64,000 nt of DNA from Chryseobacterium sediminis (GCF_008386505.1 NZ_VUNZ01000007.1:1-64000); one strand, 5' to 3'; numbered from the stretch's first letter, positions 35,125 through 43,878 are shown. The notes: generated from the sequence alone by a model not told the origin. Program-made: numbers and translations.

Positions 35125-36387
35125 TTACACATGATTATTTGAAAACGGAAAAAATAGGGTGGTCGTAATTCCTTTATCGTCATTATTCTCCACAGAAATT
35201 TTCCAGTGATGCTGCTGAACTACTTTTTTCACATAAAATAATCCCAGACCAAAACCATTCACTTCTTCGCTTCTTTTAGTATGTACCCTGTAAAACTTTT
35301 CAAAAATATGAGGAATATTTTTAGCAGGAATCCCCATTCCGTTGTCTTTAAACTTTAAATATAAGCCTTTTGAATCTTTATTGGCTGAAATTTTAATTAC
35401 AGGCTTTGTTTCACAATATTTGATGGAATTATCCAACAGGTTGTAAATGATGTTGGTAAAGTGAAATTCATCCGCCATTACAGAGGTGCTGTTTTCAATA
35501 TCAATCTTAATGCTGAGGTCTTTATTTTTATGCTGTATAGTGTCTGCAATTTCCTGAATAAAAGGAAGTAACAATATTTTCTGAGGTTTCAAAGAAAGTC
35601 CTGCTGCATCGTTCTTGGCAATATTCAATATTTTTTCAATATGATTATTGAGCTTATGACTTTGATTGATAATTATGGAAGTATAGGTTTGCAGTTTAGA
35701 ATTATTCTGTATCAGATCCTGTTTATTAAGTGCCTCTGAAGCCAAAAGTATAGAAGATAAAGGCGTTTTAAACTCATGAGTCATATTATTGATAAAGTCA
35801 CGCTGCAACTCCGAAAATTTCTTTTGTTGAATAATGGTATAAATAGAATAAACATATACCAGGAGAATGATAATAAGAGCAAATGTAAGGAGATACCAGA
35901 ACCTTAATGAGCTGATTAGATAAGTTGTTTTATCAGGAAAACGGATGGAAAAATAATAGATAAGATTTTTATGCTTCGGAAAATTGATCATTTTGTTACT
36001 GGGATTTTCCTGGTGCGAAGTCATATACTTTCCGTAAACCATTTTATCACTGTGACAGTTGTATAAAGCGTATACATAATCTGTATTGATCTGAAAACGG
36101 GTAAATTCTGTTTTCAGATAGTATTCCAGCACTACGGGGTGAAATTCATTGTTGATATTAACCACATAATAATCATTGGCAATATTCTGTACAGGGTTTT
36201 CGGTATAGGATGTCTTTCCTCCGGAGAGTTTTTCTGCGACTTCCATTAAGGCAATATTTACCTTCTGATTGAATTTTTTATCTTCAAGATTATAAGCCTG
36301 GCGGGTCCACATCAATTGTGCTATTAAAATTCCGATAATAGCTACGAATCCCAGCGTTATTATAATATTGAGTTTTTTTATTTTCAT
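35125..36387 (-). CDS. Sensor histidine kinase
   Basis: 420 residues from the ATG at 36387 (an upstream TTG at 36399 is possible). Two membrane segments (about residues 8-28 and 165-187) bracket a periplasmic sensor region with a CHSDKMVYGKY stretch and no named fold. There is no clear HAMP domain. Kinase core: H-box NNMTHEFKTPLSSIL, N-box NIIYNLLDNSIKYC, G1 DNGMGIP, F-box FEKFYRV, G2 GFGLGLFYVKK. It phosphorylates the regulator encoded immediately downstream. A -7 box (TAATTTTG, 36414-36407) lies in the divergent spacer next to the TTAACA repeats, so autoregulation is plausible. Confidence 0.92.
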   Translation of the reverse strand: MKIKKLNIIITLGFVAIIGILIAQLMWTRQAYNLEDKKFNQKVNIALMEVAEKLSGGKTSYTENPVQNIANDYYVVNINNEFHPVVLEYYLKTEFTRFQINTDYVYALYNCHSDKMVYGKYMTSHQENPSNKMINFPKHKNLIYYFSIRFPDKTTYLISSLRFWYLLTFALIIILLVYVYSIYTIIQQKKFSELQRDFINNMTHEFKTPLSSILLASEALNKQDLIQNNSKLQTYTSIIINQSHKLNNHIEKILNIAKNDAAGLSLKPQKILLLPFIQEIADTIQHKNKDLSIKIDIENSTSVMADEFHFTNIIYNLLDNSIKYCETKPVIKISANKDSKGLYLKFKDNGMGIPAKNIPHIFEKFYRVHTKRSEEVNGFGLGLFYVKKVVQQHHWKISVENNDDKGITTTLFFPFSNNHV

Positions 36388-36406
36388 TTCCTGAAACAAT
36401 ATTATC

Positions 36407-36414
36407 CAAAATTA
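36407..36414 (-). promoter_or_regulatory. -7 box of the histidine kinase operon
   Basis: TAATTTTG on the minus strand matches TAnnTTTG exactly; the first TTAACA repeat begins 19 bp upstream of it. Confidence 0.55.
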
Positions 36415-36432
36415 TCTATTTATCTTTTATCA

Positions 36433-36480
36433 TTAACAACTCGTTAACAAATGTTTGAGAGCGGTTAACAAGTTGTAACC
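36433..36480 (+). promoter_or_regulatory. Candidate response-regulator operator: TTAACA direct repeats
   Basis: TTAACA occurs at 36433, 36444 (11 bp apart) and 36465, with a weak GTAACC at 36475. The repeat at 36465 begins 27 bp before the -7 box of the DUF1573 gene, the same distance as in two other promoters of this window. Spacing by one helical turn is typical for OmpR-family sites. Confidence 0.6.
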
Positions 36481-36491
36481 AAGGTCTGTTT

Positions 36492-36499
36492 TACATTTG
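36492..36499 (+). promoter_or_regulatory. -7 box of the DUF1573 gene
   Basis: TACATTTG matches TAnnTTTG exactly. The -33 region is occupied by the repeats, consistent with activator dependence. Confidence 0.65.
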
Positions 36500-36546
36500 C
36501 TATACCGAAAGAAAATAATCAGTTTCAAATATTAAAATTTATACTC

Positions 36547-36957
36547 ATGAAAAAATTAAAAATTACCGCTCTTTTAGCAGTTTTGGCATTCTCTCCTTTT
36601 TATGCGAATGTATTTACTGCAGACGCTCCATCAATTGTAAAAATGGTTGCAGACGCCATTAAATGGAAATCAGAATCTATAGATGTAGGAAATATTCCTC
36701 AGGGAAAACCAAAATTGATCAGATTTGAATTTACCAACACAAGTTCAAAACCAATCATTATTCAGAATGTAGCTCCTTCTTGTGGATGTACTACAGCTGA
36801 TTATACAAAAACTCCTATCCAGCCAGGAAAAAAAGGATTTGTAGAAGCGAGTTATAACGCAGCTGCAGTAGGTCCGTTTATGAAGACTGTAAACGTTACT
36901 ACAAGTGACAGCAAAACTCCTAAGACACTTTCTTTCAAAGGAGTGGTAGCTTCTTAA
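36547..36957 (+). CDS. DUF1573 domain secreted protein
   Basis: 136 residues. Signal peptide to about residue 20. One Ig-like DUF1573 (HYDIN/ASPM-like) domain: IDVGNIPQGKPKLIRFEFTNTSSKPIIIQNVAPSCGCTTADYTKTPIQPGKKGFVEASYN, with the typical SCGCT motif. Such proteins are exported and very common in Bacteroidetes; the role is unknown. Its promoter carries the TTAACA repeats and is divergent from an OmpR-type two-component operon, so it is probably a target of that system and expressed in response to its signal. Confidence 0.9.
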   Translation: MKKLKITALLAVLAFSPFYANVFTADAPSIVKMVADAIKWKSESIDVGNIPQGKPKLIRFEFTNTSSKPIIIQNVAPSCGCTTADYTKTPIQPGKKGFVEASYNAAAVGPFMKTVNVTTSDSKTPKTLSFKGVVAS

Positions 36958-36975
36958 TATCCATTTTTAAAAGAT

Positions 36976-37014
36976 AAAAATAGTCTGGTAAGTAATTATC
37001 AGGCTATTTTATTT
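36976..37014 (+). terminator. Rho-independent terminator
   Basis: AAAAATAGTCTG pairs with CAGGCTATTTT across a loop and is followed by ATTTT. Confidence 0.7.
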
Positions 37015-37131
37015 TAGACTATCTGACTGATTTTAAAATAATAGATAAGAATAATTATTTGTAGCATTATTTATCGATCTATTTTAAAGGATTGCATTTC
37101 AATATTTATTATTTTTAAGAAAAAATAATTT

Positions 37132-38013
37132 ATGAGTCTATATACACAACCTATGCTGCGCGAAGGGGCATTAAAAGATAAAGTAGCAATTGTAACAGGA
37201 GGCGGAAGCGGTCTTGGAAAAGCAATGACCAAATACTTTCTTGAACTAGGCGCCAAAGTGGTGATTACTTCCAGAAATCTGGAAAAACTACAAGCAACAG
37301 CGAAGGAACTGGAAGACGAAACAGGTGGTAAAGTTCTTTGTGTGGCTTGTGATGTAAGAAACTGGGATGAGGTGGAAGCTATGAAAGAAGCTACTTTAAA
37401 AGAATTCGGTAAAATTGATATTTTATTAAATAACGCTGCCGGAAACTTTATTTCTCCAACAGAAAAACTGACTCACTCCGCTTTTGATTCTATTCTGGAT
37501 ATTGTATTAAAAGGAACAAAGAACTGTACACTTTCTGTAGGAAAACACTGGATAGATTCTAAAACCCCGGGAACTGTACTGAATATCGTAACAACCTATG
37601 CATGGACAGGTTCTGCTTATGTAGTACCATCAGCCTGTGCAAAAGCCGGAGTTCTGGCAATGACCAGATCATTGGCTGTAGAATGGGCAAAATACGGAAT
37701 CCGCTTCAATGCTATTGCTCCAGGACCTTTCCCTACAAAAGGAGCTTGGGACAGACTTCTTCCGGGAGATCTTCAGGAGAAATTCGATATGAAAAAGAAA
37801 GTGCCTTTGAGAAGAGTGGGAGAGCATCAGGAACTTGCTAACCTTGCGGCTTATCTGGTTTCCGATTATTCAGCATATATGAATGGTGAAGTGGTAACTA
37901 TTGATGGAGGAGAATGGCTTCAGGGAGCTGGTGAATTTAATATGCTTGAAGCAATTCCTAAAGAAATGTGGGATGCTTTAGAAGCTATGATTAAGGCAAA
38001 AAAATCAAATTAA
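37132..38013 (+). CDS. 2,4-dienoyl-CoA reductase-like short-chain dehydrogenase
   Basis: 293 residues. Rossmann motif TGGGSGLG (residues 22-29), NNAAG (100-104), and an active site of the animal DECR type instead of YxxxK: Tyr156 in TTYAWTG, Ser167 and Lys171 in PSACAKAG, with SLAVEWAKYGIRFNAIAPGPFPTKGAW after it. That arrangement is, as far as I recall, the one in mitochondrial 2,4-dienoyl-CoA reductase, so NADPH-dependent reduction of polyunsaturated acyl-CoA for beta-oxidation is the best guess. Cytoplasmic, single gene with a strong terminator. Confidence 0.85.
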   Translation: MSLYTQPMLREGALKDKVAIVTGGGSGLGKAMTKYFLELGAKVVITSRNLEKLQATAKELEDETGGKVLCVACDVRNWDEVEAMKEATLKEFGKIDILLNNAAGNFISPTEKLTHSAFDSILDIVLKGTKNCTLSVGKHWIDSKTPGTVLNIVTTYAWTGSAYVVPSACAKAGVLAMTRSLAVEWAKYGIRFNAIAPGPFPTKGAWDRLLPGDLQEKFDMKKKVPLRRVGEHQELANLAAYLVSDYSAYMNGEVVTIDGGEWLQGAGEFNMLEAIPKEMWDALEAMIKAKKSN

Positions 38014-38034
38014 ATTAAACTTATATTAAAAAAG

Positions 38035-38069
38035 CTCCCGGATGTGTAACAAATCCGGGAGTTTTTTTT
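38035..38069 (+). terminator. Rho-independent terminator
   Basis: CTCCCGGAT and ATCCGGGAG form a 9-bp stem followed by eight Ts. Confidence 0.9.
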
Positions 38070-38096
38070 ACCTATACAGTAAATAATATTTTTCCA

Positions 38097-40034
38097 ATGA
38101 ACTTTAAATTTCCAACCCTCGTTTCAACTGTTGCAGTTTTGTTGCTCTCAGGATCAGCATATGCACAGCAAACTCCGAAATATGATTATGTAGAAGCATT
38201 TAAGCCATTTTTCTATCCTCAGACAGGTACAGCAACCCGTTCTGCAAGCGGACAGCCGGGACATGCCTATTGGCAGAATTCAGCAGATTATCATTTGAAC
38301 GTCAGCCTGAATGAAGATAAAAAAGAAATTACCGGTACAGCACAGATTACCTATACGAACAACAGTCCGGATAAACTGGGTTTTCTTTGGCTGCAGCTGG
38401 ATCAGAACCTGTTTGCTAAAGATTCCAGAGGAAATGGAGTAGTTCCTCTTTCGGGAAGCAGAAATGGGGCTCATGGCGAAGAGTTTAATGGTGGATATAC
38501 AATTAAATCAGTAAAGCTTGACGGTAAAGAAGTAAAATACACCATTACCGACACAAGAATGCAGATTGATCTTCCAAAAGAACTGAAAGCCAACGGAGGC
38601 GTTGCAAAAATACAAATAGAGTACTCTTTTATTTCCCCTGATTATGGATCAGACAGAATGGGAATACAGGATACTAAAAATGGTAAAATCTTTACCATGG
38701 CACAATGGTATCCGAGAATGTGTGTGTACGATGATGTGTTGGGATGGAATACACTTCCATACATTGGAGCTTCAGAGTTTTACTTAGAATATGGAGATAT
38801 TACAGCCAATATTACTGTTCCGGCTAATCATTATGTAGTAGCATCCGGAGAGCTTCTGAATGAAAAAGAAGTCTACAGCAAAGAAGAAATTGGCAGATGG
38901 AATCAGGCAAGAAACAGTGATAAAACGGTAATGATCCGCCCTGAGTCTGAAATCGGAAAGAATAAAACTTCCGGTACGAAAACCTGGAAATTTAAAATTA
39001 AGCAGACAAGAGATTTTGCATGGGCATCGTCAGCAGGATTTATTTTAGATGCAGCAAAAATTGATTTGCCCAGCGGAAAGAAATCTTTAGCTATTTCTGC
39101 TTACCCTGCAGAAAGTGCCGGTGAGAAAGCTTGGGGAAGATCTACAGAATATACAAAAGCTGCTATAGAACATTATTCAAAAAAATGGTATGAATACACA
39201 TATCCTGCAGCCACTAATGTTGCCGGAAATGAAGGCGGAATGGAATATCCCGGAATTGTTTTCTGTCATATGGACTCTAAAGGAGAAGATCTTTGGGGAG
39301 TTACAGATCACGAGTTTGGACATAACTGGTTTCCTATGATCGTTGGGTCTAATGAAAGACTTTTTGCATGGATGGATGAAGGGTTTAACACATTCATTAA
39401 CGGACTTTCAACTGAAGCGTTCAATAAAGGAGAATATTATAATAAACCGAATCTTGCGAGATCAGGAGTATATCTGTTGACAGACAGTCTGGAACCTGTA
39501 ATGGTAGGACCGGATAATATGAAAGAAAGAAGTATCGGTGCTTTAGCTTACTATAAGCCGGGAACAGGATTGGAGGTTTTAAGAGAGACCATTCTCGGAC
39601 ATGAAAAATTTGACAAAGCATTCAGAACTTATATAGACCGTTGGGCTTTTAAACATCCTACACCATGGGACTTCTTCCATACGATGGAGAACGTTTCCGG
39701 TGAGGAACTGAATTGGTTCTGGAGAGGATGGTTTTTCAATAAATGGAAAATTGATCAGGCTGTTAAAAACGTAAAATATGTCAACGGTGATTTTAAAAAC
39801 GGAGTTCAGATTACTGTTGAAAACCTTGGCCAGCTGCCAATGCCAACCACCGTACAATTGAGATTCAAAGATGGAACGGCTCAAATAGTAAAAATTCCTG
39901 TTGAAGTCTGGAAAAGAAATACAGAATGGACATTCAAGGTAGATTCTAACAAGGAAATTGATGAGGTGAAACTTGATCCGAATTCAGTAGTTCCTGATGT
40001 CAATCTGGAGAACAACAGCAAAAAGCCTGCATAG
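38097..40034 (+). CDS. M1 family metallopeptidase, paralogue A
   Basis: 645 residues, exported (signal peptide ending SAYAQQ, about residue 24). N-terminal beta domain of the aminopeptidase-N type (about 50-280: AYWQNSADYHLNVSLNEDKKEITGTAQITYTNNSPDKLGFLWLQLDQN). Gluzincin site: His405-Glu406-His409 in DHEFGHNW and Glu428 in WMDEGFN, 18 residues later as the family requires. No clear GxMEN exopeptidase motif; GMEYPG precedes the site. It likely cleaves peptides in the periplasm or at the surface. A second copy of this family lies at 50.4 kb, sharing YWQN and ITYTNNSPD blocks. Confidence 0.92.
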   Translation: MNFKFPTLVSTVAVLLLSGSAYAQQTPKYDYVEAFKPFFYPQTGTATRSASGQPGHAYWQNSADYHLNVSLNEDKKEITGTAQITYTNNSPDKLGFLWLQLDQNLFAKDSRGNGVVPLSGSRNGAHGEEFNGGYTIKSVKLDGKEVKYTITDTRMQIDLPKELKANGGVAKIQIEYSFISPDYGSDRMGIQDTKNGKIFTMAQWYPRMCVYDDVLGWNTLPYIGASEFYLEYGDITANITVPANHYVVASGELLNEKEVYSKEEIGRWNQARNSDKTVMIRPESEIGKNKTSGTKTWKFKIKQTRDFAWASSAGFILDAAKIDLPSGKKSLAISAYPAESAGEKAWGRSTEYTKAAIEHYSKKWYEYTYPAATNVAGNEGGMEYPGIVFCHMDSKGEDLWGVTDHEFGHNWFPMIVGSNERLFAWMDEGFNTFINGLSTEAFNKGEYYNKPNLARSGVYLLTDSLEPVMVGPDNMKERSIGALAYYKPGTGLEVLRETILGHEKFDKAFRTYIDRWAFKHPTPWDFFHTMENVSGEELNWFWRGWFFNKWKIDQAVKNVKYVNGDFKNGVQITVENLGQLPMPTTVQLRFKDGTAQIVKIPVEVWKRNTEWTFKVDSNKEIDEVKLDPNSVVPDVNLENNSKKPA

Positions 40035-40072
40035 AATGTTTTGCGGATAAATATCGGCGAATCTATATGTTA

Positions 40073-40115
40073 CAAAAGCCTGAGCTTACCATCGTAAGTT
40101 CAGGCTTTTGTTTTT
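40073..40115 (+). terminator. Rho-independent terminator
   Basis: CAAAAGCCTGAGCTTA and TAAGTTCAGGCTTTTG form a long stem with a run of Ts after it. Confidence 0.9.
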
Positions 40116-40175
40116 AGGGTGTTTTTCCGGGGTAAGTAGAGGTGTTCTCCTACAATGTTTGGATGGTGAGTGATA

Positions 40176-40183
40176 TACTTTTG
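40176..40183 (+). promoter_or_regulatory. -7 box of the DUF2589/subtilase cassette
   Basis: TACTTTTG matches TAnnTTTG exactly. TTTG at 40158 is only 14 bp upstream, so the -33 element is imperfect. Transcription near 40190 supports translation from the ATG at 40214 and not from the GTG at 40142. Confidence 0.6.
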
Positions 40184-40213
40184 TCTCACCATATTAATCA
40201 AAAACAAAAGAAC

Positions 40214-41101
40214 ATGGAAACATTAAAATCGGTGCTTGAAGCAAGCCACGCCAAAAAAACAAAAAATGAGTTAATCGATCTCTTGTCAGGAGTAGAAAAA
40301 GTACTTACCCCTGCTGTCTATGAAAAAGTATCAGGAATCGAAACTTCAGAACTGGGTTCATTAACGAACAAAGAATTATTAATCATTGTAGACGAATTCA
40401 AAAAGAACTATGATGAAAAATGGGAAAAATCTTTCTCCGGTGCATCTACAGAAATTATGAAGCTTATTGCCGGTAAAATAGCTGCCGATGACGAGATCTT
40501 CAGAACTTCTGATGCTGCCAGTGCAGATTTTGCTGCAGAATTGGGAAGTATTGACTTTGCTACTATTATTGGTGGACCTTTGGATGCCTGTGTAAAAGCA
40601 CAGTCTAATGCCTCTATTGCAACCGTTAATTTCATTAATGAAGTTGGTTTTGAACTTACAGATCCTGCCAATGCTGCCAGTCCTAAAAAGCTGAGAATGG
40701 CGGAATTCAAATACAAAAAAAATATTCCGAATCCGGATTTTAAAGAAGATGAGCCGGTAAGTGCTTCCAATCCTAAAACAATTCCGAATGATGTGGAAAT
40801 TTCAGTGCCTTTTATTGCGTTGCTGAATGTTCCAAGCTTTAGAATTGAAACCTGTGAAGTAGATTTCAATGTTAAACTTAATTCTACATATACTAAGGAT
40901 GTAAGTGATGAATTTGGAATCAATGCCGGAGTTTCCGGTGGATGGGGACCTGTGAAATTTAAAGTGGATGTGTCTTACAAAAGAACTTCCAGCACAGGAA
41001 TCAAAGTGGAAAAAGAATATTCTCTTGGCGTAAAAGTACGCGCAACCAATGATGAAATGCCTGCAGGACTTGAAAAAGTACTTGGACTTCTTTCACAATA
41101 A
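40214..41101 (+). CDS. DUF2589 domain protein, first gene of the protease cassette
   Basis: 295 residues from the ATG at 40214, no signal peptide. The N-terminal 100 residues are helical and unrecognised (TLKSVLEASHAKKTKNELIDLLSGVEKVL). From about residue 112 it fits DUF2589: SIDFATIIGGPLDACVKAQSNASIATVNFINEVGF, then the VPFIALLNVPSFRIETCEVDFNVKLNSTY strands, then a glycine-rich GINAGVSGGWGPVKFKVDVSYKRTSS region. DUF2589 has no assigned function. The gene leads a tight five-gene run ending in a subtilase and a propeptide-like protein (gaps 15, -1, 12 and -4 bp), implying a common process. Confidence 0.78.
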   Translation: METLKSVLEASHAKKTKNELIDLLSGVEKVLTPAVYEKVSGIETSELGSLTNKELLIIVDEFKKNYDEKWEKSFSGASTEIMKLIAGKIAADDEIFRTSDAASADFAAELGSIDFATIIGGPLDACVKAQSNASIATVNFINEVGFELTDPANAASPKKLRMAEFKYKKNIPNPDFKEDEPVSASNPKTIPNDVEISVPFIALLNVPSFRIETCEVDFNVKLNSTYTKDVSDEFGINAGVSGGWGPVKFKVDVSYKRTSSTGIKVEKEYSLGVKVRATNDEMPAGLEKVLGLLSQ

Positions 41102-41116
41102 TATATTTTACGAAAG

Positions 41117-41815
41117 ATGATAAAATTATCAGATTACCTGGATTATCTCAACAATGAGATAATTCAGGCTCGTAAAAAAGCAGACGAAAATGCGGTTCTT
41201 ATTGCAAAAGAATATGCCCGTCATGAATACCTTAAATATTTTAAGGTTCCAAGATATGCGCTGCCCAGTGTAAAGATGGATATTCCGATCAAAATTACAG
41301 ACATTGATTCGGCTCCCAAATATAATTTTAAGCTGAATCAGGACCAGTTTGTTACTGAATTGAATGAGAGAATCCGTTTGGTAAACAAAGAAAAAAGGAT
41401 GAATATTCCTCAGATTTCCATAAAACAGATTCAGACCGAAGAGTTCAAAACGCTGTTCAGTAAACTGGAAAAAAATGATCAGAAATTTGGTAAGCTTCCC
41501 GCCAGCGAAGTTCTTAAACTGGATCTCAGACACAAAGTACAGCTTCTTAATTCAGGAATATTTCGGCCTCAGGATGGGACAACTGAAGAGGAGACTGATG
41601 AACTGAAAGATATTTTTTCAAAAGTACTGCTGAATAAATATACGTTGGTCAATGCAAAGCTGAACAACATTTACATAGATCCCAATACAAGCGCAGCGGA
41701 AGATAAAGATAAACTGTTCATCAACCTTCATGTAGAAATGGAGGAAGAGGGAATCAGGATTGTATCCTACAAAGATAAAGACGGTAACGAAATTGAACAG
41801 ATAACATTTGAGTAA
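41117..41815 (+). CDS. Unrecognised cytoplasmic protein in the protease cassette
   Basis: 232 residues, no signal or membrane segment. It opens with an amphipathic helix (LSDYLDYLNNEIIQARKKADENAVLIAKEYARHEYLKYF), then a strand-like segment (VPRYALPSVKMDIPIKITDI) that recalls the PxLxI strands of the DUF2589 neighbour, a charged helical middle, and a C-terminal beta part (DKLFINLHVEMEEEGIRIVSYKDKDGNEIEQITFE). It may be a distant partner of the DUF2589 fold; that is a guess. The stop overlaps the next start (TAATG), so translation is coupled. Confidence 0.72.
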   Translation: MIKLSDYLDYLNNEIIQARKKADENAVLIAKEYARHEYLKYFKVPRYALPSVKMDIPIKITDIDSAPKYNFKLNQDQFVTELNERIRLVNKEKRMNIPQISIKQIQTEEFKTLFSKLEKNDQKFGKLPASEVLKLDLRHKVQLLNSGIFRPQDGTTEEETDELKDIFSKVLLNKYTLVNAKLNNIYIDPNTSAAEDKDKLFINLHVEMEEEGIRIVSYKDKDGNEIEQITFE

Positions 41816-42393
41816 TGCAGGAACTTATTCACTTTACAGTACAGAAAATCAAGGAACTTCTGGAGCATTTCAATGAAGTTCAGGGGCTATACCTGTCAAA
41901 ATCATTTGACTTTGATACCCGGTTTGATGTATTTCTCAACGAGGTCCTGGAATATTTCCGTACAAAAGGAAACACAAGTCATGAATCTGAAGTCTTGAAG
42001 ATTATGAATATGATTTCAACCGTTAAAAGGGGTTTTAATCCTATAAAAATGGAGAAAATAATTACTGGAAGACGGGAGATTCTCGGTGGATTTTCATTCA
42101 ACGGAATAGAAAGTATTTATGATATTCTGATGGAAATTTATACTAAGGAAAATAAAAAGCTTGATGATGCGGAAGAGCTTATTTCGGGGATTATTGTTTC
42201 CCTATACCAGAATGGAATTTTGGATGATGAAAAATTGAAAGAAATGAATTCTGTTGATAAAATTGAACGTTTCTGGACTTCACTGGTTGAGCAGAATACA
42301 GCGATCTCTGGAATTAATAAGAAGCTCAGACTGTCTGTCATTCCGGAAGATATTTTCCTTATCCTGGAAAAAATATTTCTGAAATTAATTTAA
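41815..42393 (+). CDS. Unrecognised helical protein in the protease cassette
   Basis: 192 residues, predicted all-helical and soluble. Seen: LIHFTVQKIKELLEHFNEVQGLYLSKSFDFDTRFDVFLNEVLEYF, NMISTVKRGFNPIKMEKIITGRREILGGF, AEELISGIIVSLYQNGILDDEKL and a hydrophobic C-terminus (IPEDIFLILEKIFLKLI). I recognise no family. Its start shares one base with the upstream stop, and the subtilase begins 12 bp later. It is likely an adaptor or regulator of the cassette by position only. Confidence 0.7.
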   Translation: MQELIHFTVQKIKELLEHFNEVQGLYLSKSFDFDTRFDVFLNEVLEYFRTKGNTSHESEVLKIMNMISTVKRGFNPIKMEKIITGRREILGGFSFNGIESIYDILMEIYTKENKKLDDAEELISGIIVSLYQNGILDDEKLKEMNSVDKIERFWTSLVEQNTAISGINKKLRLSVIPEDIFLILEKIFLKLI

Positions 42394-42405
42394 AAAAAGA
42401 TCATT

Positions 42406-43668
42406 ATGGAAACCGGAAGATATATTGTTCTATTGAAAGATCAGCAAAAAGCTGCACTCAAAAAAATAGAGAAAGAACTGGAAGTAAATATTACTTCTTC
42501 AGAGCTTCTTTCCAAAGAAAACCGTTCTTACGAGATTATTGATCAGGATAACAGTGTGCTTTATAAAAATCTGGGCATTCTTGTGGTGGATAATATGGAT
42601 GAAGCTCAATTGAAAAGTGCCGTGAAAAATGAATCCAATGCTATCGTTTATTACGAAAAAGAACGGGAATTTTTTCCTGCCGATGAACTGCAATTGATTA
42701 ATGAACTTAAAAAACAGTCAGCAGGACTCACAGAAAAAATTTCAGAACTTGAAAAATACATCACCAGCAAACCTTTACCTCAAAAATCATTCGTAGAAAT
42801 GGAATGGGGATTAAAGGCGATTGGACTGGAAAATACCCATTATACAGGAAAAGGAGTTGATATCTGTATTCTGGATACCGGACTTGAAACTTCCCATCCC
42901 GATTTTTCTTCTGAAGAAATTGAAGGGAAGTCTTTCATAGATGGAGAAGACTGGAGCAGAGATCCCAACGGACATGGTACACACTGCGCAGGAGTTGCCA
43001 CAGGAAATACAAGAAGTGATACCGGAAAACGCTACGGAATAGCGAAGGACTGTAATCTGAAGATTGCAAAAGTACTCGCAGATAACGGAAGAGGAACTAC
43101 CAGCAGCGTGATTGATGCCATAGACTGGGCCATTACGAAAAAATTCAGAATACTTTCTCTTTCACTGGCAGCTCCTGTGAAGCTTGATGACCAGCCTTCC
43201 GTACTTTTTGAAACGATTGGAGAAAGAGCATTAGAAAATAACTGTCTTATTATAGCAGCTGCAGGAAATGACAGCAACAGACCTCAGGTTCCGCAGCCTG
43301 TTTCAATGCCGGCCAATTCAAAATCTATCATGGCGGTAGGAGCTATTGACGGGCAAATGAAAATCGCGAAATTTTCAAATGCAGGGATCAATCCGTCTAC
43401 AGGAGGAAATATTAATGTGTGCGCGCCTGGTGTAGATATTATAAGTGCCTATCCTAAAAATTCAAAAAATAAAAAGAACTTTTATTATACGATGAGTGGC
43501 ACCAGTATGGCTGCACCACATGTTTCCGGACTTGCAGCTTTGTATATGGAACAGTTTCCCGACAAATCAGCCAAAGAAATCTGGGAGCTTATTGAAAACA
43601 AAGCAAGGCCTATTGAAGGCATAAAATATAGAGATATTGGAAACGGCTTAATACAGGTATACCTATGA
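42406..43668 (+). CDS. Signal-less S8 subtilisin-like serine protease with I9-like N-domain
   Basis: 420 residues without a signal peptide, hence probably intracellular. Residues 1-92 look like an inhibitor-I9-type prodomain (RYIVLLKDQQKAALKKIEKEL ... VYYEKEREFFP), then a helix (about 93-120), then the S8 domain. The catalytic triad is complete: Asp157 (ILDTG), His190 (NGHGTHCAG), Ser367 (SGTSMAAPHVSG), with oxyanion Asn288 (AAAGND). No T9SS domain or transmembrane anchor. Its stop overlaps the start of a stand-alone propeptide-like gene (ATGA). A controlled, cassette-specific protease is inferred. Confidence 0.92.
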   Translation: METGRYIVLLKDQQKAALKKIEKELEVNITSSELLSKENRSYEIIDQDNSVLYKNLGILVVDNMDEAQLKSAVKNESNAIVYYEKEREFFPADELQLINELKKQSAGLTEKISELEKYITSKPLPQKSFVEMEWGLKAIGLENTHYTGKGVDICILDTGLETSHPDFSSEEIEGKSFIDGEDWSRDPNGHGTHCAGVATGNTRSDTGKRYGIAKDCNLKIAKVLADNGRGTTSSVIDAIDWAITKKFRILSLSLAAPVKLDDQPSVLFETIGERALENNCLIIAAAGNDSNRPQVPQPVSMPANSKSIMAVGAIDGQMKIAKFSNAGINPSTGGNINVCAPGVDIISAYPKNSKNKKNFYYTMSGTSMAAPHVSGLAALYMEQFPDKSAKEIWELIENKARPIEGIKYRDIGNGLIQVYL

Positions 43669-43868
43669 TCACTTATCTTGCAGTTTTAAAGAAAGATATA
43701 AATTTTAAAAAGCTTGAAGCTCTTCTAAAAAGCAAAGGGATTAAGCTGGCTGCTCACTATAAAACCATTGGTGTGGTAAAACTTGAAAGCAGTATACCTG
43801 TTTCAGAATCCGAATTTCAGGAATATTTTATATCTATAGAAGAAGAAAAAGATAATTTAACAATATAA
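43665..43868 (+). CDS. Stand-alone subtilisin-propeptide-like (I9-like) small protein
   Basis: 67 residues: ITYLAVLKKDINFKKLEALLKSKGIKL, then YKTIGVVKLESSIPVSESEFQEYFISIEEEKD. The order of a YxxVxK strand, helix, strand with VVKLE, helix and a terminal IEEE matches the layout of the inhibitor I9/subtilisin propeptide, including the acidic end. No signal peptide. It overlaps the subtilase by four bases, so equimolar production is likely. The best hypothesis is a trans-acting inhibitor or chaperone of that protease; sequence similarity is weak and needs a structural comparison. Confidence 0.65.
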   Translation: MITYLAVLKKDINFKKLEALLKSKGIKLAAHYKTIGVVKLESSIPVSESEFQEYFISIEEEKDNLTI

Positions 43869-43878
43869 TCATATCAAT

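Noticed and set aside
40408..40923. 171-codon minus-strand frame
   Set aside because: Complement of the DUF2589 gene, which has a promoter, recognisable domain and operon context.
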